Positions 1-4,738 of a stretch of 5,671 nt of DNA are shown piece after piece. Position numbers and translations under genes: made by a program. Source of the stretch: Azonexus sp. (lineage in GTDB: Bacteria > Pseudomonadota > Gammaproteobacteria > Burkholderiales > Rhodocyclaceae); contig JAKLLI010000134.1 in NCBI GenBank assembly GCA_023150195.1, positions 1 to 5,671 of the forward strand. The letters run 5' to 3'. Positions within the stretch are counted from its first letter, which is position 1; every line of letters begins with the position of its first letter. A model generated the notes under the pieces. The model saw nothing but the letters and a program-made list of their open reading frames with translations. It was not told the DNA's origin and searched no databases.

Positions 1-1809
1 GAGGTGGTGATGGCGGGTGTCGACCTCCTCGATCTGCCGGAAGCCGGGATGCGTGCCTGGCGCGGCGGGCGCATGGCGATGATCTTTCAGGAGCCGGCGA
101 CCAGCCTCAATCCGGTCATGACCGTGGGCCAGCAAATTGGCGAAGTGTTGGCGCAACATCGGCAATTGACGGGGGCGGCGGCACGGCAACGTGCGCTGGC
201 ACTTCTGCAGCAGGTGGGCATTGCCGACCCCGAGCGGCGCCTCGATGAATATCCCTTCCAGCTTTCCGGCGGAATGAAGCAGCGGGTGATGATCGCGATT
301 GCACTGGCCGGTGAGCCGGCACTGTTGATTGCCGACGAACCCACCACGGCGCTGGATGTGACGGTGCAGGCGCAGATTCTCGATTTATTGGCCCAATTGC
401 AGGTCGACCGCGGCATGGGCATGCTGCTGATTACGCATGATCTGGGCGTGGTCGCGCGCATGGCGCAGCGCATCGGCGTGATGTATGCCGGCGAACTGGT
501 GGAAGTGGCGGATCGCACCCGCTTTTTTACGGCGCCTCGCCATCCCTATACCCAAGCCCTTTTTGCGGCATTGCCTGATGGCACGCGACGCACGACGCAA
601 CTGGCAACCATTCCCGGCCAGGTGCCGGCCTTGTCCGACATGCCTGCAGGCTGCCGTTTCGCCGATCGGTGTGCGCAGGTGATGGCGGTGTGCCGAACGA
701 GCGCGCCGGCATGGCGAGAGATCGCGCCGGGGCATGCGGTGCGTTGCCATTGGGAAGGGCGTGCCGGCGCGCATGTCGCAGTCGATCAGGTTGCGGCAGA
801 CACACCGCCGGAAGCACCTGCCCCCTTGCTCGCGGTCGACGGGCTGAAAGTGCATTTTCCGATTCGCCGGGGGTTGTTACAGCGAACCGTGGGCCATGTA
901 CGGGCGGTGGATGGCGTGTCCTTGCAGATTGCAGCCGGTCGCACACTGGCGCTGGTGGGGGAATCCGGGTGTGGCAAAACCACGGTGGGCAAGGCATTGC
1001 TGCAATTGCTGACACCGACTGGCGGCGATGTTGCGCTTGCTGGAAAGTCGCTGGTCGGGTTGCGAGGCGGCGCATTGCGCGAAGCCCGGCGGGCGATGCA
1101 GATGGTGTTTCAGGATCCGTTTGCGTCGCTCAATCCGCGCATGCGGGTCGGTGAAATTATTGGCGAAGGCATGGCCGCCCTGCAATCAGTGGCCGACAAG
1201 TCGGCGCAAGCGGCGGCGGTGGCGCGCCTGTTGCAGCAGGTCGGCTTGCCGGCGGATGCGGCGATGCGTTATCCGCACGAGTTTTCCGGCGGTCAGCGGC
1301 AGCGTATTGCGATTGCACGGGCGCTGGCGGTCCAGCCCGATGTGCTGATCTGCGATGAGCCGACCTCGGCGCTGGATGTATCGGTACAGGCGCAAATTCT
1401 CAACCTGCTGAAAAGCCTGCAACGGGATCTGGGCGTGGCTTACCTGTTCATCACGCACAATTTTGCCGTGGTCGAGTATCTGGCCGACGAGGTGGCGGTG
1501 ATGTATTTGGGACGGATTGTGGAGCAGGGCGGTGCGGCAGAAATTTTGCATTCCCCCCGACATCCCTACACCCAGGCGCTATTGTCTGCCGTGCCGCTGC
1601 CTCGCCTTGATGGCGCACAGGCACGCATCCGCCTGCCCGGGGAAACGCCATCCCCGGCCAATCCGCCAAGCGGTTGCCATTTTCATCCCCGCTGTGCGCA
1701 GGCCATGCCGCAGTGTCGCGAGGTATATCCCGAGCGTAGCCGGATTTCAGCGACGCATACGGTCAACTGCCATTTGATGACGAAAACCGCAGCGCCTGGC
1801 AGCGATTGA
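1..1809 (+). CDS. Peptide-type ABC importer ATPase, two fused nucleotide-binding domains (5' end missing)
   Basis: ATP-hydrolysing subunit of an inner-membrane dipeptide/oligopeptide importer, like a DppD-DppF fusion or the YejF/GsiA proteins. The frame is open to base 1 and the first domain lacks its Walker A, so the gene begins upstream. Residues are numbered from the GTG at base 4. Domain 1 shows Q-loop Q29, signature LSGGMKQR (87-94), Walker B ending D111-E112 and switch H145. Domain 2 is complete: Walker A GESGCGKTT (319-327), Q370, signature SGGQ (428-431), D451-E452 and H485. Each domain ends in an HPYTQAL segment typical of oligopeptide ATPases, then four cysteines (217/223/230/248 and 558/564/571/589). 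Related dipeptide importer ATPases bind a [4Fe-4S] cluster at such cysteines; here that is inference. Both sites look catalytically competent. Permease and binding-protein genes are presumably upstream. The substrate cannot be told from this subunit. Confidence 0.95.
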   Translation, partial: EVVMAGVDLLDLPEAGMRAWRGGRMAMIFQEPATSLNPVMTVGQQIGEVLAQHRQLTGAAARQRALALLQQVGIADPERRLDEYPFQLSGGMKQRVMIAIALAGEPALLIADEPTTALDVTVQAQILDLLAQLQVDRGMGMLLITHDLGVVARMAQRIGVMYAGELVEVADRTRFFTAPRHPYTQALFAALPDGTRRTTQLATIPGQVPALSDMPAGCRFADRCAQVMAVCRTSAPAWREIAPGHAVRCHWEGRAGAHVAVDQVAADTPPEAPAPLLAVDGLKVHFPIRRGLLQRTVGHVRAVDGVSLQIAAGRTLALVGESGCGKTTVGKALLQLLTPTGGDVALAGKSLVGLRGGALREARRAMQMVFQDPFASLNPRMRVGEIIGEGMAALQSVADKSAQAAAVARLLQQVGLPADAAMRYPHEFSGGQRQRIAIARALAVQPDVLICDEPTSALDVSVQAQILNLLKSLQRDLGVAYLFITHNFAVVEYLADEVAVMYLGRIVEQGGAAEILHSPRHPYTQALLSAVPLPRLDGAQARIRLPGETPSPANPPSGCHFHPRCAQAMPQCREVYPERSRISATHTVNCHLMTKTAAPGSD

Positions 1810-1860
1810 CCAGGGTGAACTTGCGGGTTTGCCGTGCGGGAACCCAACGTTCAACAGGAG

Positions 1861-1960
1861 TGGAACCAATACGGCGATCCACGGGTGGATCCTATATGCC
1901 GATCACAGACTGGCTCCATTATGCCGATCATCAAGTGGATCCAATAGGGCGGTCACTGAC
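1861..1960. repeat. Four tandem direct repeats, exact 25-bp period
   Basis: Units start at 1861, 1886, 1911 and 1936. Each has a conserved 20-base core followed by 5 variable bases. The core consensus is TGGATCCAATATGCCGATCA; by hand alignment the four copies differ from it at 4, 1, 2 and 3 positions. The exact spacing and full-core conservation make chance unlikely. The array starts 51 bases after the stop codon of the ABC ATPase gene. Confidence 0.9.
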
Positions 1961-1961
1961 A
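1861..1961. mobile_element. Solo end of an IS21-family-like insertion sequence (remnant)
   Basis: Multiple direct repeats of about 20-25 bases, with a tip ending in TGACA (TGTCA on the other strand), are typical of IS21-family ends. Units of the TGGCTCCAT type are familiar from the 3' ends of such elements. The tip at 1957-1961 fits an outer boundary with the body to the left. No istA or istB coding is present: the intact ABC ATPase gene ends only 51 bases away, so the body has been deleted. Bases 1810-1860 are the likely deletion junction; they hold only a weak imperfect hairpin (GGGTT 1825-1829 with AACCC 1841-1845). The alternative is a protein-binding iteron array unrelated to an IS. Confidence 0.55.
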
Positions 1962-2079
1962 ACTCACTCGCTGTTTCCCGGAAATCAACGACATCAAGGC
2001 CGGGAAGGTTCTGGAAATTGACTGGCATGGCGGCAGGCGAAAGGAGCAAATTTTAGCTGCGTTGCCTCCAATCCCCTAG
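1960..2079 (+). pseudogene. C-terminal fragment of an unidentified gene, truncated at the IS end
   Basis: An open frame runs from just after a stop at 1957-1959 to TAG at 2077-2079, 39 codons. It has no ATG or GTG start, only a late TTG at 2062. The last 30 or so residues look like real protein, with segments INDIKAGKVLEIDWHGGRRK and EQILAALPPIP. Its open frame begins at the inferred IS tip (1961). This is what a gene cut by an insertion would look like, with only the 3' end surviving. I do not recognise the family. It could also be a chance open frame. Confidence 0.35.
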
Positions 2080-2085
2080 ACGTAG

Positions 2086-2118
2086 AAAACCCCCGGCAAG
2101 CAGAACTGCTCGGGGGTT
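2086..2118 (-). terminator. Rho-independent terminator behind the first toxin-antitoxin pair
   Basis: AACCCCCG (2088-2095) pairs with CGGGGGTT (2111-2118). After a 3-base bulge, AGCAG (2099-2103) pairs with CTGCT (2106-2110). On the - strand the stem is followed by TTTT (complement of 2086-2089), while the + strand side has no T run. It therefore terminates leftward transcription, seven bases past the antitoxin stop codon. Confidence 0.8.
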
Positions 2119-2125
2119 GTGAGAA

Positions 2126-2458
2126 TTACTGAACAGACAAACGAACGTGTTTGCCTGCCCTTGCCAGCATGTCCACCAGTGCATCAATGGTGAATTTAAT
2201 GGCCTTCTTGTTGATAACGTCGGAAACACGCGGACGTGTTACGCCGAGGATTTCCGCCGCTTCAGCTTGTTTGAGCTTCTTCGTTTCAATCCACCTTGCA
2301 AGCTCGGTCATCAAAGAATCCTTAATGGCCAGTTTCTCAGAGATGATTGCATCCGTTTCAGCAAGAAGCTTTGCGGCTTCATCTGGTTCAAACCCCAAGT
2401 CAGCAAAGATGTTTCCGCCGACAGGAGTGACGTGTGTGATGATGGATTCAGAACTCAC
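2126..2458 (-). CDS. XRE-type antitoxin of a HigBA-like module (HTH_37 type)
   Basis: 110-residue antitoxin expected to bind and neutralise the toxin encoded just upstream and to repress their shared promoter. The N-terminal stretch GNIFADLGF (15-23) is characteristic of HTH_37-type antitoxins. A helix-turn-helix follows at about 64-85 (KQAEAAEILGVTRPRVSDVI), then a short C-terminal segment resembling the usual end of this family. The start is GTG and overlaps the toxin stop by four bases (GTGA, 2455-2458). An AAGGAG ribosome site at 2465-2470, six bases before the GTG, supports this start. The length is normal for the family. A terminator follows directly, so this is the last gene of its operon. 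Confidence 0.9.
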   Translation of the reverse strand: MSSESIITHVTPVGGNIFADLGFEPDEAAKLLAETDAIISEKLAIKDSLMTELARWIETKKLKQAEAAEILGVTRPRVSDVINKKAIKFTIDALVDMLARAGKHVRLSVQ

Positions 2459-2802
2459 GGCTTACTCCTTTCTTGAATGACAGCCTTGTAACGCTGCTTA
2501 GCCAAATCCTTGTCCTGCGGGCTGGTTTTTTGCGTTTTCTTCTTGAAGCAATGTAATACATACACTGCTTCAGGGAACTTGGCGACGTACATCACCCTGA
2601 AAGCACCATCTGGCAGCTTGATGCGGATTTCTTTCGTTCCCGCGCCAACCTCGTCAAATGGTTTCCAGTCATCCGGCTCGTCTCCGCGTTGAACCTTGCG
2701 AAGTTGCTTTCCGGCAACCTTCCTTGCCTCCAAAGAAAAGATGTCGTCATCCGTCAAGTCCTTGTAAGAAGACCCGGCCCACGCCAATGGTTTTTCTGCC
2801 AT
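2455..2802 (-). CDS. RelE/ParE-superfamily toxin, phage-derived Gp49-like (HigB-like)
   Basis: 115-residue toxin of a type II module. HigB/RelE-type relatives are mostly ribosome-dependent mRNA interferases, so mRNA cleavage is the likely activity, by inference. The body matches the Gp49-like pattern: a basic helix around VAGKQLRKVQRG (29-40), WKPFDEVGAGTKEIRIKLP (46-64), the strand pair GAFRVMYVAKFPEAVYVLHCF (66-86), then the basic KKKTQKTS segment and a C-terminal helix. An in-frame ATG 20 codons upstream exists. The start at 2802 is chosen because GGGAGG lies just before it, the family starts there, and the longer version would run through the operator. The antitoxin follows with a 4-bp overlap. 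No truncation is seen; it appears functional. Confidence 0.9.
   Translation of the reverse strand: MAEKPLAWAGSSYKDLTDDDIFSLEARKVAGKQLRKVQRGDEPDDWKPFDEVGAGTKEIRIKLPDGAFRVMYVAKFPEAVYVLHCFKKKTQKTSPQDKDLAKQRYKAVIQERSKP
2465..2470 (-). promoter_or_regulatory. Antitoxin ribosome binding site inside the toxin's last codons
   Basis: AAGGAG on the - strand lies six bases before the antitoxin GTG and is read by the toxin gene as part of its codons for Glu-Arg-Ser. It decides the GTG start and gives the antitoxin its own initiation signal in addition to translational coupling. Confidence 0.75.
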
Positions 2803-2810
2803 ACACCTCC

Positions 2811-2852
2811 CTTGTATCATTGTATCAAATTTTGTACGCGATACAAGGTCAA
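2811..2852 (-). promoter_or_regulatory. Promoter and operator array of the first toxin-antitoxin operon
   Basis: Read on the + strand, TTGTATC occurs at 2812-2818 and again at 2820-2826. An opposing GATACAA lies at 2840-2846; the last forms a palindrome TTGTA-N5-TACAA (2832-2846). CTTGTATC (2811-2818) and GATACAAG (2840-2847) are exact inverted repeats. On the - strand, TTGACC (complement of 2847-2852) with TTTGAT (2824-2829) at 17-base spacing, or TTGTAT (2841-2846) with TACAAT (2819-2824) at 16-base spacing, can serve as -35/-10. The half-sites cover both pairs, as expected for autorepression. Either choice predicts a leader of only about 10-15 bases. Confidence 0.65.
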
Positions 2853-2855
2853 TGT

Positions 2856-3215
2856 TTAGCACTTATTGGCGCGAACAACCTCCAGCACCTGCTCTCCAGT
2901 TTTTGCAACAGCTTCCGCGATTGCCTGACCTTCTGCATGGTCTTGGTCGTCGGCTTCACCAGTCCAGTTGAACATCGTGCCGTTCTCCATGGTCAGCGTT
3001 ACCGCCCACGAAGAAGTTTCTTCCTTCGCCAACTCCATGCGCTCCCGCATTTCATCGACTTCTGCGTCCGTTTCGCCGGTCAACATCCCTTCGCCGATAG
3101 CTCGCTCACACATCCTCCGTAGGCGACCAACCATTTCAGTAGCGTTCTCCCCATTCAGGCAATACGTCACGTCGAGGGTCAAGCGCACCGTCACGGTTTC
3201 CGACGCGGTCAACAT
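2856..3215 (-). CDS. Hypothetical small acidic protein, 119 residues
   Basis: No function can be named. The frame has a well-formed N-terminal beta strand (VTVRLTLDVTYCLNG, 8-22), a helix with arginine and methionine (25-41), the phrase IGEGMLTGETDAEVDEM (40-56), a second strand around WAVTLTMENGTMFNW (70-84) and an acidic C-terminal helix. Small proteins with the TVTV-LTLDVTY-LNG and AIGEGMLTGET pattern are, as I recall, hypothetical genes of phages, plasmids and islands. An in-frame TAA two codons before the ATG (3219-3221) rules out a longer form in this frame. No clear ribosome site precedes the ATG, so a GTG at residue 8 is possible. It ends 53 bases before the toxin gene, whose promoter lies in that gap, and shares its strand. 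No signal peptide or membrane segment is visible. Confidence 0.7.
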   Translation of the reverse strand: MLTASETVTVRLTLDVTYCLNGENATEMVGRLRRMCERAIGEGMLTGETDAEVDEMRERMELAKEETSSWAVTLTMENGTMFNWTGEADDQDHAEGQAIAEAVAKTGEQVLEVVRANKC

Positions 3216-3308
3216 CGATTACCACGTGGAATTCGAGAAACCCTTGGATTTTGCCCCGAAACAGCCCTCTGCATCCACCTGATTGACGCTTCTCGGAACG
3301 GCAACGAG

Positions 3309-3350
3309 ATCGGCGCATGCATCGGCATAGACATCGGCAAGTACATCGCC
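3309..3350. repeat. 12-bp periodic repeat, four units
   Basis: ATCGGC recurs at 3309, 3321 and 3333, with ATCGCC at 3345, each separated by six variable bases. On the - strand the period is in phase with an open frame and gives an Ala-Asp-x-x tetrapeptide pattern (GDVL ADVY ADAC ADLV). Confidence 0.6.
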
Positions 3351-3550
3351 TAAAATTTGGTTAAATATATGGTTTTACGAATATTTATTCTGAGAAAAAA
3401 TCGGCAAAATGAGCGGAAAAAATGGGGCTTCGACAAACAGTGTGTTTAGCCAAGTTTTGTGGCGATTTTCGCCAAACATCCCTCCGTGTGTTTTGTCTCG
3501 ACCAATGTTGTGGGCGCCAACGCCTGATCCTGTGGGTGGAAGGTAAAAAG

Positions 3551-3577
3551 AAAGCCGGGTCATCAACCCGGCTTTTT
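3551..3577. terminator. Bidirectional rho-independent terminator
   Basis: AAAGCCGGGT (3551-3560) and ACCCGGCTTT (3566-3575) form a perfect 10-bp stem with loop CATCA. The + strand side continues in T (3576-3577). The - strand side runs into CTTTTT (complement of 3545-3550). It lies 23 bases past the second antitoxin's stop and most likely ends that - strand operon. Confidence 0.85.
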
Positions 3578-3598
3578 GCGTTTAGCAGAGCTTACTAA

Positions 3599-3922
3599 CT
3601 ACGCGGCTTCGACTACTCGCACATCGAATGACACCTTGAGCCAGCTTCGGACTGCTCCAAATATAGCAGCGAGGTTGTCCATGCTTGGGTTTCCCTTGGG
3701 GGAGAGCATGCGGTGCAGGCTTTTACTAGGTTTGTGAGTCAATTCAGCTAGGCTCTCGAATCCGAGAGTGGCGTTTACGAGGTCGCGGAGAATGAGTCGA
3801 GCCGCATCCGGTTCGCCACTGAGAAAGAGCGTGGCCGCTTCATCGAGAAGCGCTTTAGCAAATGCCGGGTCGCGCTCAACGCGCTCGATAACAGTTTGTT
3901 TGAAATCACGGGTCAGCGTCAT
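3599..3922 (-). CDS. Antitoxin of an HI1419/HI1420-type addiction module
   Basis: 107-residue DNA-binding antitoxin, partner of the toxin gene it overlaps. The N-terminal half is helical (VIERVERDPAFAKALLDEAA, 11-30; SGEPDAARLILRDLVNATLG, 35-54). The C-terminal half carries the family's helix-turn-helix: FESLAELTHKPSKSLHRML (55-73), then SPKGNPSMDNLAAIFGAV (74-91). The 'GNPS-DNL' signature is typical of the HI1420-like antidotes (TIGR02684). Its role is to neutralise the toxin and repress the operon through the upstream palindrome; that is family knowledge, not shown here. The ATG overlaps the toxin's TGA (ATGA, 3919-3922). A GGGAA ribosome site lies about eight bases ahead, within the toxin's lysine-rich end. 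A terminator follows. Confidence 0.88.
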   Translation of the reverse strand: MTLTRDFKQTVIERVERDPAFAKALLDEAATLFLSGEPDAARLILRDLVNATLGFESLAELTHKPSKSLHRMLSPKGNPSMDNLAAIFGAVRSWLKVSFDVRVVEAA

Positions 3923-4272
3923 GCTTTCTTCCCTTTCTTGGCTGTGGCAAGTGCTTTCTTCCTTGCCTTGTATTCATCGTGCAGCGCTACTGCTTGATCG
4001 ATGGCTTTCTGCTGCCCTTTCTTGGTGCTGCCACCAAACAGAATAATCAGCGCGTCGCCATCTTTGGCTAGGTAGATGCGATAACCCGGTCCCCAGTCGA
4101 TCTTGTACTCACCAATACCCCGGAACCATTCGACGTTTGAGGTATTGCCCAGTTCCAACCGAGTCTTGGCAACCGTTACTTTCGCAGCGGCCTGCGCATC
4201 CAACCCGTCGAACCACGTCTGGTACGGATTAGCGCCGTCGTCCCGGATGTATTCTTCGAGCTTGATTTTCAT
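3919..4272 (-). CDS. RelE-superfamily toxin, HI1419-type addiction module killer protein
   Basis: 117-residue toxin. The core matches the HI1419 family (TIGR02683): YQTWFDGLDAQAAAKVTVAK (17-36), RLELGN (38-43), GIGEYKIDWGPGYRIYLAK (52-70), then ALIILFGGSTKKGQQKAIDQA (74-94). The GPGYRIY and GG-KKGQQK-I motifs are diagnostic. Members are RelE-like and presumed to inhibit translation; the activity here is inferred. The tail (about 100-117) is unusually rich in lysine and alanine, and its codons also carry the antitoxin's ribosome site. The only ATG start fits the family's N-terminus, but no purine-rich ribosome site precedes it. Nothing is missing from the core, so the module should be functional. 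Confidence 0.9.
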   Translation of the reverse strand: MKIKLEEYIRDDGANPYQTWFDGLDAQAAAKVTVAKTRLELGNTSNVEWFRGIGEYKIDWGPGYRIYLAKDGDALIILFGGSTKKGQQKAIDQAVALHDEYKARKKALATAKKGKKA

Positions 4273-4281
4273 GGCCGAAAG

Positions 4282-4297
4282 GTAACATATGTGTTAC
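4282..4297 (-). promoter_or_regulatory. Palindromic operator of the second toxin-antitoxin operon
   Basis: GTAACA (4282-4287) and TGTTAC (4292-4297) are perfect inverted arms around TATG, ten bases before the toxin ATG. The position suits a binding site for the antitoxin over its own promoter. Possible -10 elements (TATGTT, complement of 4284-4289, or TACCTT, 4279-4284, with TTGTCT, 4302-4307, at 17 bases) would start transcription within a few bases of the ATG, so the mRNA may be leaderless or nearly so. The promoter assignment is weak; the palindrome itself is clear. Confidence 0.55.
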
Positions 4298-4309
4298 TTG
4301 TAGACAAGA

Positions 4310-4456
4310 CTATCGAACACCCTGCAATCGCTTTTGCCCGGTCAGGTCTTCTTCGATCCACTCTTCCAGCTTGGCGATATCCCGCAGGGGATATGGACTT
4401 TGGGCTTGGTCAGTTACCTGCAAAATCGAGTCGGTTTTCGAAGCGAGCTTAGTCAC
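4310..4456 (-). CDS. Possible small gene or gene fragment, 48 codons, unknown
   Basis: A - strand frame from a GTG at 4456 to TAG at 4310 encodes a protein-like sequence. It contains ILQVTDQAQSPYPLRDIAK (11-29) and a glutamate-rich amphipathic helix LEEWIEEDLTGQKRLQ (30-45). The frame stays open only to a TGA at 4469-4471. There is no ribosome site before the GTG, so this may be the C-terminal end of a larger gene cut near 4470-4490, where the + strand GNAT fragment begins. Its stop is 13 bases before the palindrome of the second module, on the same strand. I do not recognise it. Confidence 0.35.
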   Translation of the reverse strand: MTKLASKTDSILQVTDQAQSPYPLRDIAKLEEWIEEDLTGQKRLQGVR

Positions 4457-4489
4457 GATGCCGCGAAATCACCGGTCACGTTCCGCGAA

Positions 4490-4633
4490 ATGCGCAGTGT
4501 GACGCGTGTTGTAAATGAGGTTGGGGGTATTGGCCTCGTGGTCAATGCAAAGCACTCAGCCATCGAGTTCTATCAAAAATTCGGCTTTGAGCAGATGGAA
4601 GACCATCCACAAAATCTGTTCTTGCCAATTTAA
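4490..4633 (+). pseudogene. C-terminal remnant of a GNAT acetyltransferase (TacT-like toxin)
   Basis: The last 47 codons, ending in TAA at 4631-4633, match the end of GNAT acetyltransferases of the TacT type: VVNEVGGIGLVVNAK (7-21), then SAIEFYQKFGFEQMEDHP (23-40) and the terminal LFLPI. In TacT-type toxins the tyrosine of the F-Y motif is the catalytic residue, and the complete protein acetylates charged tRNA; here the acetyl-CoA binding loop and most of the fold are absent. The open frame continues upstream to a TTG at 4334, but that part shares codon register with the - strand frame at 4310-4456 and does not resemble a GNAT N-terminus. The homologous part therefore seems to begin near 4490, after a deletion. 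No companion DUF1778 or ribbon-helix-helix antitoxin is visible. Confidence 0.7.
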
Positions 4634-4679
4634 CTCAATCACCGCGCAGCCCCGAAAATCGTCCTGAGCGCGCATTGAG
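4634..4679. repeat. Imperfect inverted repeat between the GNAT remnant and mltD
   Basis: CTCAAT (4634-4639) pairs with ATTGAG (4674-4679). After an asymmetric internal loop, CGCGC (4643-4647) pairs with GCGCG (4668-4672), leaving a 20-base loop. No T run follows on either strand, so it is not a standard terminator. The rest of the gap to 4738 shows nothing recognisable. Confidence 0.4.
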
Positions 4680-4738
4680 GGATTGAATCTCACGCACGTC
4701 TGCGCGCATTTGAAAACAACTGGGTCCGACCTGCTTCC

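Larger units (their letters stand above)
3216..3598. other. Gene-poor, partly AT-rich intergenic stretch
   Basis: No convincing complete gene lies here. The left part (3219-3374) keeps a - strand frame open for 51 codons, ending in TAA five bases before the hypothetical gene's ATG, but it has no ATG or GTG near its beginning. It also contains a 12-bp periodic motif. Bases 3351-3420 are strongly AT-rich and are the only plausible promoter region for the hypothetical gene, although I find no good -35/-10 pair. A short hairpin TGGCGA-TTT-TCGCCA sits at 3460-3474. The right part holds the bidirectional terminator. Confidence 0.6.

Noticed and set aside
1861..1960. CRISPR array
   Set aside because: The repeats are separated by only 5 bases, there are no spacers of normal size, and no cas genes are present.
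1806..2056. + strand frames across the repeat array
   Set aside because: They run through the 25-bp repeats and the IS-like tip in frames without protein-like sequence.
2147..2480. + strand frames opposite the first antitoxin
   Set aside because: They lie antisense to a clearly recognised helix-turn-helix protein with a proper start, ribosome site and terminator.
2455..2862. Longer toxin start 20 codons upstream (base 2862)
   Set aside because: It would translate through the operator/promoter and overlap the hypothetical gene's end, whereas the ATG at 2802 has a strong ribosome site and fits the family.
3309..3353. IGIDIGK-like string on the + strand, resembling the start of IS110-type transposases
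   Set aside because: It lies at the end of its frame, followed at once by TAA, and arises from the 12-bp ATCGGC periodicity. There is no transposase body.
3375..3566. - strand 63-codon frame through the AT-rich gap
   Set aside because: It starts inside the terminator stem, has no ribosome site, and its composition follows the AT bias rather than a protein pattern.
2854..3586. Integron attC sites (GTTTAGC occurs near 2854, 3444 and 3581, among toxin-antitoxin cassettes)
   Set aside because: GTTTAGC does not fit the GTTRRRY core, no paired RYYYAAC at suitable distance was found, and no integrase is visible.
4334..4489. N-terminal part of the + strand frame running into the GNAT remnant
   Set aside because: It begins at a TTG without a ribosome site, does not resemble a GNAT N-terminus, and mirrors the - strand frame 4310-4456 in the same codon register.
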